From positions 16,278,200 through 16,342,199 of the forward strand of contig NC_049990.1 in NCBI RefSeq assembly GCF_000003815.2: a stretch of DNA of 64,000 nt, in the 5' to 3' direction. Within the stretch, counting starts at the first letter, position 1. Each line of letters begins with the position of its first letter. Made by a program: the position numbers and the translations under genes. Below the pieces are notes generated by a model. That model was not told the DNA's origin, did no database searches, and worked only from the letters and a program-made list of their open reading frames with translations. This stretch comes from Branchiostoma floridae (lineage: Eukaryota; Chordata; Leptocardii; Amphioxiformes; Branchiostomatidae). Shown in pieces: positions 1 to 12,300 of this stretch.

Positions 1-455
1 GGACTGATGAAAAGCTTGTTGGTAGCGCTTATTTTGTGTACGGATATAAAGTCTTAAAAACTGTATCATTATGTTAACTACCGTCACAGATGAACTCAGC
101 TTGAACATGTTGTAAGAGATTCATTCGTCATTTTGGATGGTGACATAAATCCAGGGTCCCTGTGTATGAGGGACCTTCAGGCATAAGCCTCAGCATCAAA
201 CTCTGCATGCAAAAGAACTCAACACACTGTATGGAGAACGGTAGGGGCAACCCGTTGTTGCACTTCTAGTTGACGAAAAATTTTCATGCTTTATCCTCAG
301 TCTGAGGTTCAACCTCCTTACCCTTAACTCCTTTATGGCAATATTGTTTTAAAATGATGGCAAAAAGGTGATAATCCTTTTACGCAGTAAGATTGGGTAG
401 ATTTCTGTTTGTTCTTACCTCACCTCAAACCTATATTTTCCAATCTTTCCTGCAG

Positions 456-3418
456 ACACAGAAGACATCTACACCAAAGTGTTCCAGGAACTCGTGACAC
501 CATATGGCAAGACATTTGATTGGACGATGAAGGCCAAAATGATGGGGATGACGCCTCAACAGGGTGCCTCATACCTTATTAAGACATTAGGTACTGGTTT
601 GGTTTATGCTTGTTACACTGTGCGGACTGGACAGCTTTTTCCGCAAATCCACAATGTCCATTGTTCCTTTAATGGTGCCAAGGAAAAGATTTTTCGACCA
701 GTCCTAACAAAAAACATGTGCTGACCTAAGTCTTTTATTTTAGGAGGGAGGGGGGTGGACCATCGACAAGGGACTAATACTTTCCATTAAACATGTGATG
801 AAAATATCAATTTGTAGAATCATTTTCCATTCGACCTGTCCTCATTTCTGTTGTGGCAGGATAAGTCATATATTAAACAGACCCTCCCATCCTAGGACCC
901 TTTTATGTTGAGAAACAGTGTATAGTATTGGAAATGTAATGCTATATTAGTGAAATGATAAAAATGCTGGTGTCTTCAATCTTTCATTTCATTTTGTATT
1001 TGTAACTTAAATTGTGTTTATTGGATTGCTTTGATCAAAACCTGAAAAAGATGATCAATCTAATTCTAAATTTCTTTTCAGGACATTTTTCTGCAATAGT
1101 TCAAGTAGTTATGTTGTCAATTATGTTTTCTGTATTTGCATATGGAATTGAATTTTATTTCCTCCATTTCACTCACTTCTGAATACCCACAGACCTTCCC
1201 ATGACTGAGGAGCATTACCATGAATGGACCACCAAAAGATATGCTGAACTCATGCCAACAGCGGAGATGCTACCTGGTTAGTGTACCTGAATATGTTGTA
1301 TCTTTTAGGGGGAATTACTAATAGTATGCATTTAATTTTACAGTAGCGAGAAAATGGAGTAGTTTTGAGTTATATACTGTAGTCACCGATACAGTAGTGG
1401 AAAATATTTGCGGTGGTTTTGAGGTTGCTGTGAAGTGGCCACCACGAAAACTGATTATAAAACCAGATTACAAACATTTCTGCATTTACAGTACTGTTCC
1501 CTGAGAGGTCGTATTTGGCAGTTTTAGTTGCGATCTGTTCATTATGTATTTGCAAATTACAAAACAGGGCTGACATGCCAAAAAGCAGTTACTCAAGCAA
1601 CTAGATATGATTTTGGAAATGGTTAGATGATCAGATCGCATGCACCACCTTTTTTTTTTTATTCACATTTATTTAACGGGGATTTGACAAAAAGCAAAGT
1701 TGCTTATCTGAGTCTTCTCCTCTTACACATGACAAAAATAAGGACACACATACAAAATAACGAACACTAAATAACATAGTCAAAAGATAATGATAACGAC
1801 GTGAAAATAAACAAAGAATCAAGTAACAGAGTGAACGTGCAGCTAAGGTTTACAAACTTAGGAAAAATCAAATATAGGCTATATAATCAACTAAAATCAA
1901 AAACGACCTGTCTGTTGGATGAACTTGAATACAACATCAAATAAAAGACAATTTTGAATGGGAGATAAGAGTGCATTTCCCCTAAGTAGAGTTGAACATA
2001 CAATATTTTCAGTGGTGTGTCTTGGGTCAAATGGTAAGATACCCTGCATGAACATACTAAGTGGTTAAAAGATGACAACATATCAACACTACCTTTGTCA
2101 GTGATAATGAGGACTCCGACCCTGAGATATCTTCTTTTTGGCATATTTGCTACTAGGATGTCTAACCTTTATCGACAAAATACTGACATGGTGTAAAATG
2201 TTTTTGGGAGTTGATTCTTTAACTTATTTCTTGGTACATTTTTAAAGAAGATTTCTTTATGAGAATTCATATGTCCTTCAAGGTGCAGAGAAGGTTGTAC
2301 GTCACCTTCACAAACACAGGGTCCCCATCGGTCTCTCCACGGGATCGGACGCGGAGAAGTTCAACACCAAGACGACCAATCACAGGGAGTTCTTCAAGCT
2401 GTTTGACCCCTTGGTGACCTGTGGAAGTGACCCGGAAGTGAAACATGGCAAGCCTCATGCTGATGCATTCCTGGTGCCTGCAACAAGGTTTCCTGACAAA
2501 CCCAACCCAGCCCAGGTAGGTATATACTACAAGTAAGAGCGAGTTAACTTACTAGTTGCATGTAGTAAGATAACTCGCTCTTACTTCACAAGAACGAGTT
2601 CTTATACTTAGACTATTCAGAAATACTCAGGTCATTCAACATTGTTCAGTAGGGGTGTGCACCTAAACTAAGGCTAAAGTGAAAGAAACATTGCGGCGTC
2701 AGTGTGGCTTAGTCCAAAGAGGTCCTGGGCTCAGATCTCCTAACATGCCCATTGATATTGTGCCCTTGGGAAAGGCACTTGATAGTCGACTTTCCTCACT
2801 ATGTCAATTGAGCGATGTGCTTTCGCACCATCTGGGTAATACCGCGTGACATACCCTTTTGTTAACTAAATATACAAGACGGGGATGTGTCAGGTATCCT
2901 GTTCGGATGAAAGATGTTGATCACTGATCCTGCCTACATTCAGGGGAAAATGAGCACTACCTACATATAACTGCAGTTTGGAATGTCCCTCTGAAATGAT
3001 GTTGAATGGGGGTTCTATGTTTGAGGAGAACTACATCTCAGGAACATGAAAGATCCCACTGTACTTATAAATAACTGAAAATTTGTACAAGTCCTTTCCA
3101 GTGTTATTGGACCAAATAAATTATTCTATATGTAATGCCATGAGACAACTTACCAGGTGCACAATACAATACAGAGAAACAAACATGTTGTATATTTTGC
3201 AGGGCATTCTTATTGAGAAAAGCTTCTTTCTGTTTCAGTGCTTGGCTTTTGAAGACTCACCGAATGGTGTGGACTCTGCACTGAATGCTGGGATGCAGGT
3301 TGTCATGGTGCCACACCCAAACCTGGACCGAAGCCTCTGCACCAATGGCACTCTCGTTTTAAACTCGCTGGAGGATTTCCGTCCAGAAGAGTTTGGACTA
3401 CCTGCTTATGCTAGCTAG
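456..3418 (+). CDS. PUDP: Pseudouridine-5'-phosphatase-like HAD hydrolase, C-terminal four exons (partial)
   Basis: Exons at 456-590, 1193-1276, 2283-2515 and 3239-3418 join in frame (phases 1, 1, 0), each with AG acceptor and GT donor, and end at TAG. The spliced product is about 210 residues and follows human PUDP (HDHD1, about 228 aa) closely. It starts just after the catalytic DxD loop: LDTE-type residues open the first exon, and the STGS segment (HAD motif II) and the KHGKP lysine (motif III) are in exon 3. FEDSPNGV (motif IV acidic pair) and the family-typical end [15 protein letters not shown] are in the last exon. The family dephosphorylates pseudouridine 5'-phosphate in the cytosol. 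The first exon, with the nucleophile Asp, must lie left of the window. A strong hairpin sits 15 nt after exon 3 and a SINE-like repeat lies in the last intron. Family assignment is firm; the substrate is by homology. Confidence 0.93.
1341..1497. mobile_element. Degenerate MITE of the CTGTAAATGCA family
   Basis: This stretch in PUDP intron 2 ends in a TGCATTTACAGTA terminus and contains GCGGTGGTTTTGAG and AAGTGGCCACCACGAAAAC blocks. The same blocks and terminus occur in the intact copy at 45583-45791. The left end is decayed. Confidence 0.6.
1578..2178. repeat. Dispersed repeat with TTACTCAAGCAACT arm
   Basis: The left end AAAAAGCAGTTACTCAAGCAACT (given here only to describe the family) and the right end CTAGGATGTCTAACC match blocks seen near 38592, 38754, 40800, 43470 and 61235. 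It fills most of PUDP intron 2 and includes AT-rich filler with no coding capacity. The outer limits are approximate. Confidence 0.5.
2531..2586. repeat. Near-perfect 56-nt hairpin in PUDP intron 3
   Basis: Arms 2531-2554 and 2563-2586 are reverse complements over 24 nt with one mismatch, around an 8-nt loop. The hairpin starts 15 nt downstream of the exon 3 donor. It may be a tiny fold-back transposon relic or a hairpin precursor; the sequence alone does not decide. Confidence 0.8.
2690..3060 (+). mobile_element. SINE-like dispersed repeat
   Basis: The block has a GGCTTAGT...GGTCCTGGGCTCAGATC head resembling tRNA-type A and B boxes, followed by TTGTGCCCTTGGGAAAGGC and CTTTCCTCACT, which recur in many invertebrate SINEs. 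A fragment with the same GGTCCTGGGCTCAAA motif is at about 54985-55060. It lies in the last PUDP intron. Boundaries are approximate. Confidence 0.5.
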
Positions 3419-3470
3419 CCCATGTATGGTGATCATGGTTTTTAGTATTTTGGTATCCTCATTTTTTTCA

Positions 3471-3476
3471 AATAAA
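3471..3476 (+). terminator. Poly(A) signal AATAAA of the PUDP-like gene
   Basis: A canonical AATAAA lies 53 bp after the TAG stop of the PUDP-like gene, with T-rich sequence on both sides. Position and sequence fit a cleavage and polyadenylation signal; no transcript evidence is available. Confidence 0.7.
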
Positions 3477-4480
3477 AAGTACTGTTTAATTGGTTAAAGT
3501 TTGCACTTTTTTAACGTCTCAAAAGCCAAAATTTGCTTCAAGTTAGCTTCAAGTTGGGGGCATACGTAGGGTGTTGTTCAGATATGTATATGGTGATAAG
3601 ATAACTGGTTCAGCAAGAAATATCAGTTTCCTACCAGTACTAATTTGTACCGACACAACCAACCATGGCATACATTATCAGTAGACAATTTGTCTTTCTC
3701 AGGGTACTATAATTATAAATGGACTTGTCTTATAGTATATGGATGATGTGTGCATGTATCAATTATGTTAACCCTACAAAGAAGCTGCAAAAATAACTTG
3801 GGTAATTGGAAATGGATATTTATGTAAAACAATACCACTTTACCTGTTGAAAATGTACTGATTTTGTCGAAAACTGTCTCCTTGAACAAAAAGTATTTTG
3901 AGCTCTGAGCAAAGAATTCCAGAAAATATTAGTAGTAACTAAAAAAGGAATTATTATCTGGTATATCATGTAAGTTTATTCATTTGTAAGACCTTCCTGA
4001 TTAAATGCAATGAAGGAAACTTTTTTGAGCCCGACTTGTATCTTTTTTGCAATGTTTGCAAGAGCTACAAGTGTTACAAGGATGTCATACATGTAATCAA
4101 ATCAGTATTGCATAAAAAATTATGATCTTTGGAAAGTGAAACACTGACAGATGATAATTATGCAAATGAATCCAATTTGCATGATTAATGTTAAAGTGCT
4201 ATAAAATAATAGGAATCACCTATTTGTGACGTTAGTTAATGGTGTACATAGATCATGTAAATATCAAATTCATTTGAATAATTTATGATAGAATGTTAAC
4301 ATGTAATTCGGCCATATTAAAGGATTCATACACAAACAATGCATGCCGTAAAGACGACCAAAATAAAAGATCAAGCTTTTTACAGCTTTATTTGCATAAT
4401 CAACGAGACAATATGAAGCATATACTTAAGCTCAAAATATTTTATGGATGTCTAAAGGTTTTTGTATATTGGTCTTGATA
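3477..4480. other. Intergenic, no gene recognised
   Basis: AT-rich sequence between the PUDP poly(A) signal and the 3' flank of ROCO copy 1. No credible exon, RNA gene or bounded repeat was recognised. Confidence 0.6.
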
Positions 4481-5275
4481 ATCGTGTAATAAGTGGTAAA
4501 TGGCGAAATCGTATATTATGACAACTGTTAGATTTTCTTGTAAATAATGCATTTTCATTGTCTAAAATTCAGGAGACTTTCAATTTAGAGTGCCATTAAC
4601 AATAGATTCCAACTGCCTTGTTCTGGTTCTCATCATCACATTCTTAGAAACTATCTGCTGCCTGAGGATCATAAACATGTCAGAAGTGATCTTAACCCAA
4701 ACAAACACATGAGTGCACTAATCTAATAGCAATTTTAGGAATGTATTAATGATTGACTGATCGATGTTGCTCTAGAGCTGTCGATGTATGTATGGACGTC
4801 ACACATTCTGTGAGTGGACATTTACACCAACTAGGGACCACCTTTCGACCCACATAGAAAGACTAGAGATACATTTTTCATATCTTAAAGTGATTTTGCT
4901 GTTAGGGGATTTCTATGGCAAAAACTGTTGGCCGTCAATTGCCTAAACTGCCTCATTCCATAGGAAGCTCATCTAAGCTATTCTCAGATTAATTGTCCTC
5001 TAGTTTCTGAGCTGTGTACCGGCACTTTGGTACGTGTTGATCACAGCACCGCAAACTGCGTTGATAACGATGTGGCTATTGCTGTTCAAAGTCACTAGAC
5101 ATGTTTTATGTTCAAAGTAATGAACAAAATTTCTTACTATACTGCACTGTACCTGTCTAAGATTATCAGGTACATTTACTTCCAACTGAAGTTAGGCCAT
5201 AACATTTAACTATAGCTGTCACAGGACCGAGGTCAATAGCTCTAACTGTAGCTGTCCCATGTCATCAGACCCATT

Positions 5276-6367
5276 TTACTCCAACTGAAGCTGTCCCAGG
5301 TCAGCAGGTACATTCTCTTCCAACTGTAACTGTCCCAGGTCAGCAGGTACATTCTCTTCCAACTGCAGCTGTCCCAGGTCATCCGGCACATTCCCTTCCA
5401 ACTGTAGCAGTCCCAGGTCATCGGACACACTTCCTTCCAACTGAAGCTGTCCCAGGTCACCTTGCATGACGCTTGGCATGTCGATGTGAGCATTATCCCC
5501 TGCTGTGATTAACACGTTCCCGTACACGATCGACTGTGGGACCGTGTTCCCAACAGCTCCTTGTTCCTCTTCCTCGTCGTCTCTTCCGCCATACAGGAGG
5601 TCATCGACGTCTTCTGAGAAGCCAAGGATGTCGTGATAGACGATGCCGTCCTCTGATTTGGCCTTGTCGATCTGATCCATGCTGTAGGAGTAGACTTCTT
5701 CTCTGTGTTCCCTCAGTGCACGAGCGCTGAGCACCCTCTCCTTTGTTTCAGTGCCTGGGCTGCATTCGTCGAGCTCGTTATTCAGGATGTTCTCTATCAG
5801 CTCGAGCATCTGTCGGCAGCTCGGCTTGTCGGCCTGCTCGCTCCGCACACAGATGTTGACCGCACGGCCGTCTGCAGAGAGCTTGATGAGGCTTTCCACG
5901 TTCCAGTCGAAACACTTGGCTCCGTCTCTCCACAGCAGTGGGGGGTTCTTCAGCTGCTTCATCAGGCGGGTCTGCACACGGGGAAAGAACCCGGAGGAGA
6001 ACATGTCGGTGGTGTCGGCACACCGGACTTGCTTGCCGAAGTACACGGTCTTGGCGGGGTATGCGGTCGGCTGCCACTTCTCTGGAGGCATGGACTGTGT
6101 CAGGAGCCCGGGGATGATGAACTCCTGTCCATCAAAGGTGTGGCAGAGCTGGAACTCTTGCAGCAGGGTGATCAGGAGATCAACATCGGTGGTGACGTCT
6201 TTGAACACTTTTTGGATCTCTTCTTTTGTGACGATACCAATACCCTCACTTCTTCTCAGATGGATGGGGAAGTTTGCTGGTGCCATCACTTTGCCAAAGA
6301 CATCCGTGCAGAGCCAGTTGGGTTCCAGGACAACAATGGGCTCAGTAGTTGAGGAAACAAAAAAGAT
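5276..6367 (-). CDS. Terminal exon of ROCO copy 1: COR end, acidic linker, LGQLQLE repeats
   Basis: A single 1092-nt exon (363 codons plus TAA), phase 0. It encodes the COR continuation (EPNWLCTDVFGKV), the ROCO/DAPK1 region with ARALREHREEVYSY, an acidic DDEEEE stretch, a short VYGNVLITAGDN segment and five LGQLQLE-type units of about 13 residues. The reverse-strand reading frames over this exon (5705-6352, 5751-6371) are shadows. Confidence 0.9.
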   Translation of the reverse strand: MFFVSSTTEPIVVLEPNWLCTDVFGKVMAPANFPIHLRRSEGIGIVTKEEIQKVFKDVTTDVDLLITLLQEFQLCHTFDGQEFIIPGLLTQSMPPEKWQPTAYPAKTVYFGKQVRCADTTDMFSSGFFPRVQTRLMKQLKNPPLLWRDGAKCFDWNVESLIKLSADGRAVNICVRSEQADKPSCRQMLELIENILNNELDECSPGTETKERVLSARALREHREEVYSYSMDQIDKAKSEDGIVYHDILGFSEDVDDLLYGGRDDEEEEQGAVGNTVPQSIVYGNVLITAGDNAHIDMPSVMQGDLGQLQLEGSVSDDLGLLQLEGNVPDDLGQLQLEENVPADLGQLQLEENVPADLGQLQLE

Positions 6368-9300
6368 CTGAAACAAAATGGAATAAAAACGTGTATGAGA
6401 CAAGTGCTGAATGACCTACATATAATATTTGCAGTATCATTATATATCATGAGATCAAAGTGCTTACGACACCAATGACTTCAAAATGTTCACCATGCTA
6501 GTTTTGTATATGATAATATGATATGATATATGATAAAATAGTTTTTTTTGCAAAATATATACACACTTCTGATGTTATTGTACATGTAACTTTATACAAT
6601 TATTCCTCCATCTCTTGATTGATGCTTTTAAGCAGTTAATGAGATAAAATGGTGACTATAAATGTCATGACATCACGATAAACATGAAAGTCGACTTGGA
6701 ACTTAACACTGTACGGCTTGAAAAGGCCGTTCTTTTGAGACAATTACAAGGCAAATATTGTAAAAATTTTGGTATGTAATCACAAAAATAAACTGTTTGC
6801 TCATCAACAATGTTTTCTCAAGCTGTGGTGCGAGATGCCGAGGTCGAAACGGCTCCGTGTTCGTTGCAACGATGTGACTCCATAAAAGGCATGTAGTCAA
6901 TGTTTGAATTTTTTTAATTTGTTTAATAACATCAGAAAGTGTGAATATTTTTAGTTTTACAAATTTGACTATTCTTTTTACATAAACTAAAAAAATATTG
7001 TATATTGGTGTCATAAACACTTTTTATATTTCAATGGTTTGATAATAACACCCATTTAATGGAATCATTATATCACAATCATTATATCATATCATATTCG
7101 TGTTCATGGGAATGGCAAAAAAGAAGTCTTATGTCACTTTGTCTTGCTACTTTTTAACCCTCAAACCACCGTATGGGGTCAAAACTGACCGCAGGCGTAT
7201 ATCGATGTGTGCCATTATGGCATTTCTGGTCGAAAACAAATTTCCTTCCATGAGTTTGTTTGTATATATGTCCTATAACTTCTTACACGTTTTTACCGAG
7301 ATTGGCTCATTGTTGATTAAGTTATCCTAGAAAGTTTATACATGGTCCAGTGGGGTCAAAACTGACCCCAGCATTTTTTTAAAACAAACTTTTGCGACCC
7401 ACACCTAAACTACTTATCGTAGGATTACGAAACTTTCAGAGAATGATGTACTTGTAAGCCAAAATTATTGTAATAACTTTTGTGCCATCATCATGTTATG
7501 TGACGACATTATGACGTCATCTAGGTAATCTCGGCCGCCATCTTGGATTTTGGCTGATGACGTCATCAAATTTGCATAAATTATGAATATTGAGTCATGA
7601 AATTTACGTTGAATTTCATAAGATGTGATAAACAACTGTTATTTGCTAAGAAAACCTTAGAACTCAAATGTTTAATACAAAATTAGAAAATTTCGTTATA
7701 AATATGTCTGTCAGAATTCCGTTGCCATGGCAACATGAAAAATGATGAACATACTTTGTTCACTAAAATTGTTTGCTTTCAACATTTTCTAAAAATCTAC
7801 CAAGTTCGGTGGCCCTAGCATAAGCCATTCTGGTGCTATACGGCATTGAAGTTGGTACAGGCATCAAAAACCTCCTTCCCGATCTGAATAGCATTGGTGC
7901 AAAACGTGGTCCTCGTGATTTTTTGCATAAATTATGATAATGAGCTAGAAGTATTCTCACCTAATCATGTCAAACTGTCCCACATAGATTAATGAAACTA
8001 TACATATATACAAATCACAAAAAGAGTCACACAAAAATCTGTATTGGTACAAAACGTTTGGGGTCAGTTTTGACCCCATACGGTAATCTACGTCACAAAA
8101 AAGCTACGGTGGTTTGAGGGTTAAATACTTTATAGTCATGAAAAATACGCTTGTAGTAGCGAATGTTTACCTCCCCAAGGTGATTCAGATACTGCGAAGA
8201 CGCCTTGAGAAAATCTTCTTCAGCCAAGCGGTCGATCTCCTTCACAGCCTCCTTGTACTCTGTCCATCTCAAAACGGGACACTTTGGGCTGCACCTCTCT
8301 TTGGTCCATTTGGGTAGACACTTGATGATTTCAGCACACAGTTTGGGTACGGCTCGCTGTTGGTATATGGTAAAAGTGGTATATGGTAAAAGTAAACATT
8401 CGTTCAATACAAGAAGTGATCAGACAGATGTATTCATCAGATAAAATAAAAGTGAGGAATAAAATCTACACAAATTATATTTTGCCACACGTTCTGCAAT
8501 ATCTTACCAATCTAGTCTGTCCAGTTAATATATAAGTGCAGTGTGGATGTTTAGCAAACATTTTTTTTCTCTAAATTGAAGATAAAATTTTGAAATTGGT
8601 AACTAGACGACATCACTCACTGTTAGAAGATGGGTCTTGAGTCTTGTCAAAAGATCTTTAAGGCGCCGAATGTCAGTTTTACGAGTCTTTCTGCAGTCAA
8701 GCAGGAACACTTCGTCTGAGATGTCCAGGTTATCATTGAACTCTGACGTCATCAGCTCAAGGAGGGACAATGCCTTTTGGTGTCCTACAATCAATAACAA
8801 GAGTTCGTAGACCTCAGGCCTGCATGAAATGTATTGGGTGTCTGTAGACCTATTGTGTATTTTTTTCCCTTTTTGTCCGTGTTTGCGTGGTTGGAAAATG
8901 TGCACCATGCAAAAGTCTGAAATTCTATTTTCGGAATGTGTAAGTTTGGGCATGGATGAACATTACTTATTTTGGATTTCTTAACCATGTAACCAACCAC
9001 AGTACCTTGAATTTGTTGAGACGACTTTTCCTACCTTTTTTTGTCTCAGATGGCCCTTGTAGTTATTCTGTCACATATGATATATTCAGTACTGATATCT
9101 TCCTATTTCAATGTACTGACCTAATGCAGCTGCTAAATCTCCTTAGTGTGGCAATGATATTCATTAAAGATTTATTTCTGGAGTGCTATAACACTTGACA
9201 CTGGAAGGTTATTTGCATAATTTGACCAATTAAGTTTTTACAGTAGTTCCATAGACAACATGAATAGTGGTAGCCCCCATCCAGCAGCAACAGTTAGTCC

Positions 9301-12300
9301 CCAGGGTGATATGATATTTTTATTCAACCATCCAACTAAAACCTAAACCTAAGTGACAAAATGCAACAAACGATACCAAATTTAAAATAGAACAAAGCTT
9401 CTATCACTGAACCATATATGTACTATAGATTAAGCAGGCCCAAAAATCAAGCAACCATGACTAGCCCCAAACTACAAATTACCTGCATACAATACGGAAA
9501 TGGCATCCCCAAAGAAACAACAAGAAACACAGGAAGATAATGATAATAATAATACATACCTTTCTCTTACACTCAAGCTCTATACATTTCTCCTCCACTT
9601 TAGAAAGTTGTATCTTCTTCTGATTGCCAAACAGGGTAAAGGAACTTGTACCAGAACTTTAAACTCTCAAAACACCACAAAGACTAAGAAGCAAACTCAA
9701 ATTGTACCTAACAGCAACAGATACTAGTACAAACTGAACTGAACCGTCATCTGGCTGGAAACACTGTTGATACAAAGTAACCTGATACATTGAAGGTGGC
9801 AGAAGCCAGTGCAAAAACAGATGACAATTCTACACCTAAGCTTAAAGACCTATCAATCAACCCAAACCCAACCAAACCAAGCAGATATTGCTTGCCAACA
9901 ATGCCCCAACCACACAAAAACAGGGTCAACCTACAGTATCAAGTTCAAGCACTAGGAGGCCCAAAATCAAACCTGACCACCAGGACACCAGCAACAACCC
10001 ACGTAACAAATAGCAACACGATGGCACCTTGCGTTCCGGAGATACAGCGCACGCACAGTGCCCGCACAAAAGGTAACCTGGAATGTCAAGTTCAAGCACC
10101 AAGGGCGCCAAAATCAAAATTGAGAATTATTCAGCCACCGCCAACACATGTGTCAAATATCATCGCGCCCGCACCAACCGTTCAGAAGATATAACTCCGG
10201 AAATACCCCTCCCGGACACAAAATTCGACCTGCCGCGTCAAGTTCAAACGCGACAAGGCCCAAAGTCAATCCTAGGCAACAGGCAACAACTTCCCACCCA
10301 TGCACCAAAAATCGTCGCAATGGCGCGTATCATTCCGGACACACAGCGCCAAAAGTGCCCCCAAAACACAAAAAATGCCACCTGCAATGTCAAGTTCAAG
10401 CGCCAGGAGGCCCAAAATCAAACCTGAGTGTCAGGCCACCACCCCCAACCCGCGTACCAAAAATCGTCATGCTCGCACCATCCATTCTCGAGATACAGCG
10501 CCCTAAATCCCCAGCTTCCAAATTTTCCCACGCCCGTGAAAACCATACCTGCATACATGCAGGTAATAACATATATTCAATAGATGAAAATTCTATAAAG
10601 CACAAACGCCATTGAGAGGACATCGGGCCATAAACCTATTAAATAGCTTCAAGCTAATGAAACAATGGATAGTTAGCAATGCTGCCTTTGAGTTTTTTGT
10701 ATTAGTATATGGCAGGAATAGGATATAAGGTAACAAACCTGCATCAGCCAGGTCCGCATGACTGGCCACGAGGATGACGTTAGGCTTGCTCTTTGTGTTG
10801 CAGGACTTGATGAAACACAGCCACCAGTGGACCTGTGAGTTATAATCAAAATCCGTTTAGATGTATTGAAACAGAATCATCTTAGTAATACAAATATGTA
10901 GAGGGTGCCTGTCTAGCTACCTTTTTCTCTAGCTACCTTTTTCTCTTGTGTGCGGATCATCCATGATGCTGTACAATACGACGAAGATGGTGTTCTCCGC
11001 ATTCATGAACATGCCGTGGGTGACCGCGTATTCCGACTGTCCAGCGAAGTCCCACACACTGACCTCCCCCACACTGGGAATGTTGGTTGTTCCCACATTC
11101 ACACCAGGGGTGGGCTCGTGTGGCTGATGGTCTGGTGTCATTCTATCCCGGAAGAAGGCGATGAAAGGTCCCTACATGAAGTTATGAAATGGATGGCAAA
11201 AAGGCTGTCAGTGCATTCCATAGAAGAAAGGTCAAGATTTCAAGAGAAGGTACGAGGGGCATTCAATAAGTAATGCCCCTGACCCACTTCCAGTTGTCTG
11301 ATCTAAATGGAATTTTGCATGTGTAATGAGTCATATGTCTATGGGTTATGTTGCAAAAAACAGCTCTGAACTAACTGTGGTTAATGATTTACTGGTGTTT
11401 GAACTGAGTCAGGTGTGAAATGGACCAGGTGTGAAATGGAGCATGTTGAGTGTCGCGCAGTGATCCGGTTTTTGTATTTGAAAGGACGCACACCAAAGGG
11501 GACTTTTGATGAAATGAAAAAAACTTATGGTGATGATGCCCCATCATATGACCTTGTAAAACGCTGGCATTCTGAATTCAAACAAGGTCGGAAGTCTGTG
11601 GAAACAGCTCCCAGACCTGGTCGTCCCTCTTCTGCCATTGATGAGGCATCTGTCGGAGGACCAACCTGGGATGTCCTACAAGAACGGTGTCCAGAGCTAC
11701 ATCAAATGATGGGAGAAATGCAAAACTCTGGGTGTTTCCTATGAAGAGAAAGACTAATAACTGTGCCAAGTTTCATTAATATCCTGCTATGGGAAATGGG
11801 TCAGGGGCATTACTTATTGAATGCCCCTCGTATACTGTTCTTACCGGTAGTTTGTACCACACCAGTAAAAACGGCAGCAATTCAAAACCTGTTATAGAAC
11901 TTTTTCTAGCTACATTGAAGCATGGAAATGATACGGTGGCGAAACAGCAATTGATAAGCCGAATTTTGAGAACGAGTATATTTCAAAGAGTAATATAAAG
12001 TAAATCTGTCTCCTGCACAATCAATATCTGATTTCCTTCGAGACAGAAAAGTTTAAATTGGAGAGGATTTCTAGCAACAAAAAGATGGTACCGTTTGCAG
12101 ACTTTCCTTGAGCGTAGATTTGCCAGCTTCCTGTGGTCCACAGATGCACAGTTTAAACCTGTCGACTTTCACCCCACCGGACTGTTTCATCAGCTTGTGG
12201 TAGGAAACCTCTGTGGCCAGGTTCTGGATGTTCAATGTAAACGCTTAACTTTCGTCATCTTAAGATGCAGTCTTTCTGTACGGAGGCTTTGCCTGAATTT

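Noticed and set aside
5705-6371. Two overlapping plus-strand frames of 215 and 206 residues
   Set aside because: They are antisense to the long COR exon, show no domain, and the minus-strand frame has family homology and splice context.
9790-10615. Proline-rich plus-strand frames (134, 114 and 155 residues)
   Set aside because: They follow a diverged 150-bp tandem repeat in three frames at once, without domain, and lie in an intron.
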